A DNA stretch of 64,000 nucleotides from Chryseobacterium ginsenosidimutans (GTDB lineage: Bacteria > Bacteroidota > Bacteroidia > Flavobacteriales > Weeksellaceae). The stretch covers positions 2,480,001 to 2,544,000 of the forward strand of contig NZ_JANUCO010000001.1 in NCBI RefSeq assembly GCF_024807225.1. The letters are read 5' to 3'. Of the stretch, positions 53,409 through 61,748 are shown in pieces; position 1 is the first letter of the stretch; each line of letters starts with the position of its first letter. The notes under the pieces were generated by a model that saw only the letters and a program-made list of their open reading frames with translations, made no database searches and had not been told where the DNA came from. Both the position numbers and the translations under genes were made by a program.

Positions 53409-54632
53409 ATGAAAATAAGAACTCATCATCTAATAATTGTATCGTCTATGCTTTTCGCGAGTTGTTCGGATACGATTGATGACAATGGAGGAAACAATAC
53501 ACTTCCTCCGGTTGAAAACAATGCTGCCAATACCAATTATCAACCTGCATTTCCTGGACAAACCAGAGCGAATGGTGTTAAAACATCAACACCTTATGTT
53601 TCCGAAGTGGTGACTTCAGCATTATCTGCGCCTTGGGGAATTACCAGTTTACCGGACGGAAGATTATTAATCACAGAAAGAATGGGAACAATGCGAATCG
53701 TAAGCAATACCGGAACTTTAAGCAATGCCATTACAGGAATTCCGGCTGTAAATTCGGGAGGACAAGGCGGATTGTTGGGAATTTGCGTCGATCCGCAATT
53801 TACATCCAACAGAATGATATATTGGGTTTTCTCTGAAAATGTAGCAGGAGGAAACGTAACTTCCGTGGCAAAAGGCAGACTTTCAAACTCTGAAACAACG
53901 GTAGAAAATCCGGGGGTCATTTACAGGGCAAATCCTTCTGCGAATGTTGGAAATCTGCATTATGGAGGACGAATTTTATTCGACAGCACAGGAAATCTAT
54001 TTGTAAGCACAGGAGAACGCTCGGATCTTTCCACAAGACCTTTGGCGCAATCTGCAACAGCGGCTGTCGGGAAGATTTTAAGAATTACAACGAGCGGTCA
54101 ACCGGCTCCGGGAAATCCAGCTTTCACGCAATCAGGAGCATTGCCGGAATTGTATAGTATGGGTCACAGAAATCCGCAGGGAATCGCGATTCATCCAATA
54201 ACCGGAGAGTTGTGGCAAAGTGAGCATGGACCGAGAGGAGGTGATGAAATTAACCATGTTCAGGCAGGTCAAAATTACGGTTGGCCAACCATCACTTACG
54301 GAATTGAATACAACGGAGCGACAATCGGTGACGGAATTCAGCAAAAAGCAGGAATGGAGCAGCCGGTTTATTATTGGGATCCCGTAATTTCTCCAAGCGG
54401 AATTACATTCTACAAAGGAAACAGTATTCCGGAATGGCAAAACAATCTTTTCGTAGCCTCATTAAGCGGAATGCATATCGCAAGACTGGTTCTTGACAAC
54501 AATAAAGTGATAGGAGAGGAAAGGCTTCTTGCCAGTGAAAACCAGCGTTTCAGAGATATTACGCAAGGTCTGGATAATGCGTTGTACGCAGTAACGGATG
54601 GCGGGAAATTATATCGTATTCGTAAACAGTAA
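53409..54632 (+). CDS. Lipoprotein PQQ-dependent sugar dehydrogenase
   Basis: This 407-residue protein has a lipoprotein signal (MKIRTHHLIIVSSMLFASC, lipobox FASC) and a six-bladed propeller of the soluble aldose sugar dehydrogenase (GSDH/Asd) group. Marks are LSAPWGITSLPDGRLLITER, GGQGGLLGICVDPQF, NLHYGGRILFDSTGNLFVST, GHRNPQGIAIHPITG, SEHGPRGGDEINHVQAGQNY and the end DNALYAVTDGGKLYRI. These enzymes use PQQ and calcium to oxidise aldoses in the periplasm. No PQQ synthesis gene is seen in the window. It is monocistronic with its own terminator. Confidence 0.93.
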   Translation: MKIRTHHLIIVSSMLFASCSDTIDDNGGNNTLPPVENNAANTNYQPAFPGQTRANGVKTSTPYVSEVVTSALSAPWGITSLPDGRLLITERMGTMRIVSNTGTLSNAITGIPAVNSGGQGGLLGICVDPQFTSNRMIYWVFSENVAGGNVTSVAKGRLSNSETTVENPGVIYRANPSANVGNLHYGGRILFDSTGNLFVSTGERSDLSTRPLAQSATAAVGKILRITTSGQPAPGNPAFTQSGALPELYSMGHRNPQGIAIHPITGELWQSEHGPRGGDEINHVQAGQNYGWPTITYGIEYNGATIGDGIQQKAGMEQPVYYWDPVISPSGITFYKGNSIPEWQNNLFVASLSGMHIARLVLDNNKVIGEERLLASENQRFRDITQGLDNALYAVTDGGKLYRIRKQ

Positions 54633-54656
54633 TTGAATAAATTTTATTTAAAACAT

Positions 54657-54686
54657 AAAACCACCGTAATTTGGGTGGTTTTTTAT
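54657..54686 (+). terminator. Terminator after the sugar dehydrogenase
   Basis: aaaaccacc pairs with gggtggtttt across gtaattt (8-bp stem) and is followed by TTTT. Confidence 0.75.
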
Positions 54687-54733
54687 TGATTTGAAGCTAA
54701 TATTTTATTTTAAAACTGATTGAAATTTAAATC

Positions 54734-54850
54734 ATTAAGGAAAATTAAGGAGTTAAGATTGATATAAGAACAACATTAAAAATGTTTATGAAGCATAATG
54801 TTTATTACTTGAAAAAATCAGACTTCTTAATTTTTCTTAACTCCTTAATT
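54734..54850. repeat. Imperfect inverted repeat of attaagg...ccttaat type
   Basis: attaaggaaaattaaggagttaag (two overlapping attaagg words, from 54734) and cttaatttttcttaactccttaat (ending 54850) form a long imperfect hairpin just beyond the AraC stop codon. No gene is present in 54687-54875. Confidence 0.55.
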
Positions 54851-54875
54851 ATATATCTTAATGGTTTAAAAAAAG

Positions 54876-55781
54876 CTAATTAAATTTAAACTTCGCCCTG
54901 AATTCCAGCGGAGCCATATTCGTTTTCTTTTTAAACAACGTACTGAAAGACTGTGCATGTTCAAAACCTAAAATATAAGCAATTTCACTTACAGATAACT
55001 GGGTTGATGAAAGCTTCTCTTTTGCTTTGCTGATGAGCTTTTCATGAATATGCTGTTGCGTATTTTGTCCGGTATGAACTCTTAAAAGATCACTTAAATA
55101 ATTCGGTGAAAGATTCATCGCTTCGGCAATTTGGTGAACAGTTAAAAGTCCGTTTTTTGCAGCTTGTTCCTGATTAAAATAGTCATTTAAAAATTGCTCA
55201 AACTTCGCCAATAACTGATGATTATTGTTTTTTCTGGTGATAAACTGTCTTTCATAAAACCGTTTGGAATAATTTAGCAGCAAATCAATTTGTGACAAAA
55301 TAATTTCCTGCGTATGTCGGTCGATATGTTGAGATTCTTTGTCGATTTTGTGTAAGATTTCAATTAAATCACGCTCTTCATCTTCGGATAAATGCAACGC
55401 TTCATTCACAGCATAAGAGAAAAACCCGAAGCTCGAAATGGTTTGCGCTAAAGGATGTTTTAATAAAAAATCTTCATGAAAAATCAAAAGATGACCTTTA
55501 CTGTCACAATCCATCGTTCCTAAATCCAACGAATGCACCTGATTGGGAGCTGTAAAGCTTAAAACTCCTTTGTCATAATCATAATGTTGCTGTCCGTATC
55601 TTATTTTTCCTGTGGCTTCTCTTTTTAAGGCGACACAGTAAAATCTGTTCATAAAACCTTTCCAGACGTCGTCTTCCAGAAATATACTTTCTGATAAATT
55701 GATGACGCTTACCAAAGGATGTTTCGGCTCGGGCAGGGAAAGCAAACGGTGAAAAGCGGAAACAGACTGGATCGTATTCAT
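54876..55781 (-). CDS. AraC-family regulator with cupin-like N-terminus
   Basis: This 301-residue protein has a cupin-like ligand domain (residues 25-130; DYDKGVLSFTAPNQVHSLDL) and a C-terminal AraC double HTH (VHQIAEAMNLSPNYLSDLLR and VSEIAYILGFEHAQSFSTLFKK, then TNMAPLEFRAKFKFN). It starts 16 bp after the stop of the aldo/keto reductase gene, so the two are one transcript. Regulators of this type commonly control the linked reductase. The ligand is unknown. Confidence 0.9.
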   Translation of the reverse strand: MNTIQSVSAFHRLLSLPEPKHPLVSVINLSESIFLEDDVWKGFMNRFYCVALKREATGKIRYGQQHYDYDKGVLSFTAPNQVHSLDLGTMDCDSKGHLLIFHEDFLLKHPLAQTISSFGFFSYAVNEALHLSEDEERDLIEILHKIDKESQHIDRHTQEIILSQIDLLLNYSKRFYERQFITRKNNNHQLLAKFEQFLNDYFNQEQAAKNGLLTVHQIAEAMNLSPNYLSDLLRVHTGQNTQQHIHEKLISKAKEKLSSTQLSVSEIAYILGFEHAQSFSTLFKKKTNMAPLEFRAKFKFN

Positions 55782-55797
55782 ACTGTAAATGTAAAAT

Positions 55798-56805
55798 TTA
55801 ATAATCTAAAAGTCCCATACTGAATTCGTCGTAAGGCGCTCCCGTATCGGTTCCTAAAGGTACGATACTTTCCAGTTTTTGAAGGTCGTTTTTGCTTAAT
55901 TGAATGTTGGCTGATGCAATATTCTGTTCCACATATTTTCTACGTTTCGTCCCCGGAATCGGAACAATTCCCTTGCTCATAATCCAAGCCAAAGCCAATT
56001 GAGAAGACGTAACCTCTTTTTCTTTTGCCATATTTTCGATAGCTTCCACCAGTTCGATGTTTTTCTGAAAATAATCTCCCTGAAAACGCGGAATTCCTCT
56101 TCGGAAATCATTCTCCGGAAGATCATCGACTGAACGGATCTGTCCGGATAAAAATCCTCTTCCCAACGGTGAATACGCCACAAAACCAATTCCTAATTCG
56201 TTTAATGTTTTTAAGACTCCTTTTTCTTCAACTGTTCTTTCAAACAAAGAATATTCGCTTTGTACAGCTGTGATTGGGTGAACTTCATGCGCTCTTTTTA
56301 CGGTTTCAGAAGACACTTCCGATAATCCGATGTATTTTACTTTTCCTTCTTTTACCAGATCGCTCATGGCGCTTACAGTTTCTTCGATCGGTGTATTTTT
56401 ATCGAGACGATGCATGTAATAAAGGTCGATGTAGTCTGTTTTTAAGTTTTTCAGAGATCTTTCGACTGCTTTTTTTACATATTCTTTCGTTCCGTTGATT
56501 GCCCAGGTTACTTTGTTATTGTCATCGATTTCCCAACCGAATTTTGTTGCAATAATGTACTTGTCACGATCGTTTCCGATGGCTTTTGCGATGAGTTGTT
56601 CGTTTTTTAAAGGTCCGTATAAATCGGCAGTATCGAGAAAATTTCCTCCCAATTCGAATGAGCGGTGAATGGTTGCAATCGCTTCATTTTCATCGGCTTC
56701 TCCGTACATATTGGCTTCTTCAAAACCTGTCATTCCCATACAGCCCAAACCGATTTTTGGAATTTCTAATCCCTGACTTCCTAATGTAATGTGTTTAAAA
56801 TTCAT
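55798..56805 (-). CDS. Aldo/keto reductase
   Basis: This 335-residue AKR of the YajO/AKR13-like group has catalytic residues Asp in NFLDTADLYGPLKNE, Tyr in the same segment, Lys in IIATKFGW and His in DLYYMHRLD. NADPH binding is marked by SPLGRGFLSG and IVPIPGTKRRKYVEQNIAS. Enzymes of the group reduce aldehydes and some quinones. There is no signal peptide. A TGAATTTTG -7-like element lies close upstream on the minus strand. It leads a two-gene operon with the AraC regulator. Confidence 0.93.
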   Translation of the reverse strand: MNFKHITLGSQGLEIPKIGLGCMGMTGFEEANMYGEADENEAIATIHRSFELGGNFLDTADLYGPLKNEQLIAKAIGNDRDKYIIATKFGWEIDDNNKVTWAINGTKEYVKKAVERSLKNLKTDYIDLYYMHRLDKNTPIEETVSAMSDLVKEGKVKYIGLSEVSSETVKRAHEVHPITAVQSEYSLFERTVEEKGVLKTLNELGIGFVAYSPLGRGFLSGQIRSVDDLPENDFRRGIPRFQGDYFQKNIELVEAIENMAKEKEVTSSQLALAWIMSKGIVPIPGTKRRKYVEQNIASANIQLSKNDLQKLESIVPLGTDTGAPYDEFSMGLLDY

Positions 56806-57204
56806 ATTCTTGATTTTATTGATACAAAATTCAGCAGAAATAATGGAGTTGATGTATGCAAAACGATGAAGGTTGTATGTAAATTACGGATGGGTTTTAT
56901 TACAAAAGTTTTTAAATTTAATTCTGATGGCTCCTTCTTTATGTTTAATTATTATATGATTATGATTTTCCACAAAGTTTGTCATCCTGAAAGGATCTAG
57001 GCACGAATCTTTCCAAACTATTTTCTAATACTACGCTTAGATCCTTCCAGGATGACAAACAGAGCGTTGAATTGATTGTGATAGGTTGAAAAAACGAGAA
57101 AAATTCTAACTACACCACGACTTTATTTTGTGAAATTTTAATAGCAAAAAAAACGGACAATGAAAATCAATCCATCATCCGCTTTCATATTTAACATCAA
57201 AAAA
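56806..57204. other. Intergenic with GTCATCC-type palindromic repeat
   Basis: gtcatcctgaaaggatctag (56981-57000) pairs with cttagatccttccaggatgac (57036-57056) and belongs to the same family as 36927 and 40174. A single arm of the same type is at 60726. The remaining sequence up to the TonB-type receptor stop shows no gene. Confidence 0.7.
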
Positions 57205-59382
57205 TTATTTTCCGCCGCCGCCATTTTTCTCGACATCGGTTTTGGTATTTTCTTTTACTTTTTGGTTTCCGAAACGTTTTACGAATGAGATGGAAGCTCC
57301 GTACCAATCCCATTTTGAAGCACTTCTCACATATCCTCCTGTATTGTAAGTGGTGGCATCATAATTTGGTCTCTGGAAAATATTCATTAGTTGTAAGCTG
57401 ACTTCCATTTGTGTTTTTGGGAATATTTTGGTAACAGAAATATTATGAAAAACATTCGCTTTATTGGTGGTAGAATTTCCGTTATTCTGATTGGAAACTT
57501 CAACCCATGCACTCAAATTAATATTTTTATTAAAAAGATTGGTATACGAAAGATTGGTGGAAGCGCTAAGATAACTGATATAACTACTGCCTTTAAGGTC
57601 ATTCTTTTGATTGAAATCACTATTGTCGATATAATACCATCCAAGACCCATATTTACGGTAAATTTATTTTTGAAAAATGTCTGATTGGTATTTGCATAA
57701 AGATAGTATTTATGCACTTTTCCGCTAAAATTGGAAGGCTGCGTAATGGTGATTTTTTTAGTCGTTGTACCATCTGGAATTTCTCCCTGTATATAATCTG
57801 TCCAATAATCTTGATCCGTAAATGAATATCTTGCAGAAATAAAATATTTCTTCAGAATTCCCAGTTTCATGTACAGTCTGTCGCTTGGATTGGGCTCCAG
57901 ATCGAGGTTTCCACGGCTGTAGATTCCGTCTGTATTAGGAGTCATAAAAGGGTTGAATTCTGCGTACCACGGTCTCCAGAGATTTCGGTTGTATGTTAAA
58001 CTCAAATCATATTTGTCGGAAAAACTATATTTTAATAATAAATTGGGTAGGAAAGTCCCGTAAGAATCTTTTCTTGAAGTTCCGGCAACATCCTGACGCA
58101 TTTTATAATCGATATACTCGTAACGGACACCGACTCTCGTCTCTAATTTCTTAAAGAAAGTTTTGCTGTAATTGGCGTACAACGAACTGATATTATCCTC
58201 ATAATGAAAGGTGTCATTCGGACTTAGCCCGCTCAACATATTTCCGTATAAATTATTGGGAACAACGTTATTATTAAGGTTAATTTTTCCTCCGACTTCA
58301 AAAGTTGCGCCCGATTTCCCCAAAGGCTGAGTGTAGTCTACTTTTAAATAATAATTTCGGTTTTCTGTATCAGAAAGAACACCTATATCCTTTGTTGAAG
58401 CCCCATCAGTAGCGGAATTGATATTATTAACAAAATAACTGTCTTCCGACTGACCGTAATAATTTGTTCCTACATTTACATCCAGAATTTTATTCTTTTC
58501 CTTATCATACCATTTATAAAAAAGGTTGGTTCCCAAGTTACGGTTAAGCCCCGTTGAATTTTGATTTTGCTCAGAAGAGCTGTCGAAAATACTGTTGATA
58601 TGGTCTATTCTGCTCGCTTCAGAGTTTGAGGTAGAATTGCTCTGGTAATATTCTAAAATAACCCCGAATGTATTTTTATTATTGATTTCAAATTCTGAAG
58701 TTGATGAAAAAGAAGGGCTCTTGCTTCTGCCTGTCACATAGCTGTCGATCTGGTTGGTAGAATTATCTTTATACCAATTGTACAAACTGGAGCTTCTCTG
58801 AACGTACGTGTTATCGCTGTAACTTCCGATGAATGTCTGTGTAAAGTTTTTCTTATGGTAATTGAGATTTAAATTCGTGTATTGCGAGTTTTTGGTATTT
58901 TGTCTGTTGTTAAAAGTCACGCTTCCTTTCATTCCTTCATCATCTCGCTTCTTTAAAACGATATTAATCACCGATCCTGTCGCTTCATAACGTGAAGACG
59001 GACTGGTAATTACCTCAATTTTCATCAGATTATCGGCAGGAATTGTTTTTAGATATTCTTTTAATTCTTTACCGGTAAAAACGGTTTTTCTGTCGTTGAT
59101 ATAAACGGTAACGGTTTCTCCTTCAGCTTTTATGGCATCATTGTTATCGATACTTACCAAAGGTGTCATTCTCAAAACATCCCAAGTTGTATTTCCGGCA
59201 AGGATCGAACTGTTGGAAACATTGAAAACCGTTCTGTCGGCTTTAGATTCCACGGTTGGTTTTCTTACCGTAACGGTAACTCCTTCAATTTCCTTTTCTT
59301 TTGATTTTATGGTGTCTTTTTCTGCTTGTGCAAAAGTAAAAATGCTCGCGAGTAAAGCGATGGGTATCAAAATATTTTTCAT
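57205..59382 (-). CDS. TonB-dependent-receptor-like outer-membrane protein
   Basis: This 725-residue protein has a signal peptide (MKNILIPIALLASIFTFAQ) and, after a short linker without a carboxypeptidase-like domain, a plug domain (EGVTVTVRKPTVESKADRTV, NTTWDVLRMTPLVSIDNND, KIEVITSPSSRYEATGSVIN). A large barrel of the outer-membrane beta-barrel family follows, rich in Tyr, Asn and Ser. It lacks the classical C-terminal aromatic, ending in a polar, Gly/Asn-rich tail (TDVEKNGGGGK). These proteins import large solutes with TonB energy; the ligand cannot be read. It is followed upstream by a serine hydrolase gene with a 96-bp gap. Confidence 0.9.
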   Translation of the reverse strand: MKNILIPIALLASIFTFAQAEKDTIKSKEKEIEGVTVTVRKPTVESKADRTVFNVSNSSILAGNTTWDVLRMTPLVSIDNNDAIKAEGETVTVYINDRKTVFTGKELKEYLKTIPADNLMKIEVITSPSSRYEATGSVINIVLKKRDDEGMKGSVTFNNRQNTKNSQYTNLNLNYHKKNFTQTFIGSYSDNTYVQRSSSLYNWYKDNSTNQIDSYVTGRSKSPSFSSTSEFEINNKNTFGVILEYYQSNSTSNSEASRIDHINSIFDSSSEQNQNSTGLNRNLGTNLFYKWYDKEKNKILDVNVGTNYYGQSEDSYFVNNINSATDGASTKDIGVLSDTENRNYYLKVDYTQPLGKSGATFEVGGKINLNNNVVPNNLYGNMLSGLSPNDTFHYEDNISSLYANYSKTFFKKLETRVGVRYEYIDYKMRQDVAGTSRKDSYGTFLPNLLLKYSFSDKYDLSLTYNRNLWRPWYAEFNPFMTPNTDGIYSRGNLDLEPNPSDRLYMKLGILKKYFISARYSFTDQDYWTDYIQGEIPDGTTTKKITITQPSNFSGKVHKYYLYANTNQTFFKNKFTVNMGLGWYYIDNSDFNQKNDLKGSSYISYLSASTNLSYTNLFNKNINLSAWVEVSNQNNGNSTTNKANVFHNISVTKIFPKTQMEVSLQLMNIFQRPNYDATTYNTGGYVRSASKWDWYGASISFVKRFGNQKVKENTKTDVEKNGGGGK

Positions 59383-59478
59383 TTAAAAACTATGTTTCAT
59401 ATATAAGACACCGAACGGTGGGTTTTTGTTACATCAATAGAATTAATTCTATAAATAATTTTTTTTTCATGCTTCATA

Positions 59479-60528
59479 TTATTTTCCGGTATTAATAAAT
59501 TTATCCATTCTTACAGCGAATTCTCCCAGTTTGCATCCCGCCATAAAATAAACAAACCCGACTTTAGGTTCTTTATAAATTTGAAATAGAGAATTATAAC
59601 AGTTTCCGTTGCTTCCGCCATGAGAATATTTTGCGCCATAAGGTGTATTTTCTACAAAAACACCTAATCCCATTGCGATTTTAAGATTAGGATCCATGTC
59701 CGCTTCGTGGATTTCTATCTGCGGTTTTGCCATCGTTTGGAAAATGCTGTTTTTGATCTGACTTTCTTTCATTAATTCGATCACAAATTTTGCATATTCT
59801 TGTGGTTCAGTATATAAAGAGGAAGCGACGTCGGGTTGTAAATAAGGTTCATTTCTGCCTCTTTCGCCATTGTCTCGTATTCCATCCAATAGATTTTTAT
59901 TAACCTCTTCATTAAAAGACATGTATGAATTTTTCATTTTTAATGGTTTGAAAATATATTGCTGCATCACCTCGTCTATTTTTTTACCGGTAAGATGTTC
60001 AATAACTTTTGAAAGATATTCATAACCTTCACCCGAATAATCGAATTTCGTTCCCGGAGTAAAGTTGATAGTCAGTTTATTATTTTCTCTTCTGTTGGGA
60101 AAACCCGATGTGTGGTCGAGAATCATTTTTGCTGTAATCAGTTTGTAACGCTCGTCATCGGCAATATCTTTGTAGGGGAGGTATTTGTAAAGTGGAGTGT
60201 CTAATTCCAGAACTTTTTCTTTTACAAGCTGATGAACGGTATACGCAAACATAGGTTTTGTCATCGATGCCGCTTCAAAAAAAGTATGGTCATTTATCTT
60301 CTCCTGTTGAGAGTTTTTAGTTCCGAAAGCCTTTTGATAGACGACTTTGTTGTTGTTAATAATGGCAATTGATAAAGCCGGAATTTGCAGTGAATCCATT
60401 TGTTTCTGAAGAAATGCATCAATTTCTGCGGGAGATAAATTTCCTCCTTTCACGGTTTTTATTTGTGAATATACATTTTGACTGATGAAAATGCCTGTTA
60501 AGAATAAAACTAACTTTAATTTTTTCAT
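59479..60528 (-). CDS. Secreted serine hydrolase, beta-lactamase-like
   Basis: This 349-residue protein has a signal peptide (MKKLKLVLFLTGIFISQNVY) and the class C/PBP4-like fold. The S-x-x-K motif is in FEAASMTKPMFAYT, the tyrosine box reads FDYSGEGYEYL, and the third box is GAKYSHGGSNGNCYN, where H-G-G replaces K-T-G. Such proteins may be esterases or D,D-peptidases. It lies 96 bp upstream of the TonB-type receptor gene on the same strand and could be its operon leader. It is shorter than the other serine hydrolase at 11126, lacking the extra C-terminal beta domain. Confidence 0.88.
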   Translation of the reverse strand: MKKLKLVLFLTGIFISQNVYSQIKTVKGGNLSPAEIDAFLQKQMDSLQIPALSIAIINNNKVVYQKAFGTKNSQQEKINDHTFFEAASMTKPMFAYTVHQLVKEKVLELDTPLYKYLPYKDIADDERYKLITAKMILDHTSGFPNRRENNKLTINFTPGTKFDYSGEGYEYLSKVIEHLTGKKIDEVMQQYIFKPLKMKNSYMSFNEEVNKNLLDGIRDNGERGRNEPYLQPDVASSLYTEPQEYAKFVIELMKESQIKNSIFQTMAKPQIEIHEADMDPNLKIAMGLGVFVENTPYGAKYSHGGSNGNCYNSLFQIYKEPKVGFVYFMAGCKLGEFAVRMDKFINTGK

Positions 60529-60938
60529 TTTTATTTAAGATTTGGTTGAATATTTACATGCTGTTTTTAATAAAGACAATATTTGTTTTCATTTTGTTAC
60601 AGTATTGAAAATTATTTTACTTAAAAAGCTTGTTCCTTTTTTCTTCTCAACTTGATTTAGGATTCCATAGAGGCAATCCAAGAGTTATAGTAGTCTATTT
60701 TACCTCATGATCTTCCACAAGGTTTGTCATCCTGGAATGATCTAAGTATAGTATTAGAATATTTGGGGGGAAGAGATTCGCATCTGAAGCCTTGTCAAGG
60801 TTCAAAAAACTTGACAAGGCTCTTTAGATTTTTAAAACCTATAAGGTTTTAATTATTAATCTGTAAATCAAAATGGTAAATAAAAAAAGCTATTCCGGAT
60901 GTACCAAAATAGCTTTTCTTGTATGTTAAAATTTTCTT
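60529..60938. other. Intergenic with hairpins and a terminator
   Basis: gccttgtcaaggtt pairs with aacttgacaaggc (60789-60820). Bases 60883-60920 (aaaaagctatt / aatagctttt) form the minus-strand terminator of the DUF4249 gene. A lone GTCATCC-repeat arm lies at 60726-60746. No gene is present. Confidence 0.7.
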
Positions 60939-61745
60939 TTATTGAATCACTGTGGTTCTTGTTCTCACCGTATGCGCTGAGAAATATCCCAAAGCTCCGT
61001 TGCTGATATTACTCGGAGGATTTGTAGGAGTGACTCCGCCGCCGGGACCGCCGTCTGAAAGCTGCAGAAGGGCAGAGTAGTAGGTGTATACTTTGTCGTC
61101 TATACATTGCATTTCTACGTGAATCGCATCGCCCACAACTACTTTTATGTCATCTACATCTTCGTCATCATTAGGAAGTAATAAAGGTCTTTGGTTAGGC
61201 ATTCCGTTATTTACATTATCCGAAAAGTCTGAAAAGAATTTCTTAGGATTATTATTCACGGTATAAACGAAAAGATAACGATTTCCTAAAGGCGATGGAT
61301 CTGTAAAAACAGGTAAAAGCGTATAACTCGTTTCGCCTCCGACCATGAAAGAATCCTGATCCAAACCATCAAAAGAAACGGCATTTGGCATCGTGCTTTG
61401 TGCGGTGTATTGTTTGCCTTCCGCATTGATGTTCAACGTGTAGGTTCTTCCGGATTGTCCCACGAAAGTTGATGTTTTATATGTTCCGTTTCCTACATAT
61501 TGAAGCGTTTCTGTCTGTCCAGTATTGTCAGTTAAAACTACTTGTGCATTTTCTATCGCAGGATATTGATTGGCTTCTGTAACAGCTACAGATTTTGTTA
61601 TTTTCACAAAATAAGGTCCGGCTTGGTCGGTTACATTGGCTTCAATGACGATTTTCCCGCTTTGATCTTCCAAATCAAGATCAATTTCTTTTTCACAAGA
61701 CGTTACTAAAAACAGCGATAATATGATTAAAAATATATTTTTCAT
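60939..61745 (-). CDS. DUF4249 lipoprotein
   Basis: This 268-residue lipoprotein has signal and lipobox MKNIFLIILSLFLVTSC and the DUF4249 opening EKEIDLDLEDQSGKIVIEAN with AGPYFVKITKSVAVTEANQY and VVLTDNTGQTETL. The N-terminal domain is beta-sandwich-like; the whole is beta-rich. In Bacteroidetes, DUF4249 genes sit beside a TonB-dependent receptor and probably make a surface partner of it, like SusD with SusC. Here the receptor gene is upstream by 3 bp, with start and stop nearly touching, so the two are translated together. Function is unknown. Confidence 0.9.
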   Translation of the reverse strand: MKNIFLIILSLFLVTSCEKEIDLDLEDQSGKIVIEANVTDQAGPYFVKITKSVAVTEANQYPAIENAQVVLTDNTGQTETLQYVGNGTYKTSTFVGQSGRTYTLNINAEGKQYTAQSTMPNAVSFDGLDQDSFMVGGETSYTLLPVFTDPSPLGNRYLFVYTVNNNPKKFFSDFSDNVNNGMPNQRPLLLPNDDEDVDDIKVVVGDAIHVEMQCIDDKVYTYYSALLQLSDGGPGGGVTPTNPPSNISNGALGYFSAHTVRTRTTVIQ

Positions 61746-61748
61746 GAG

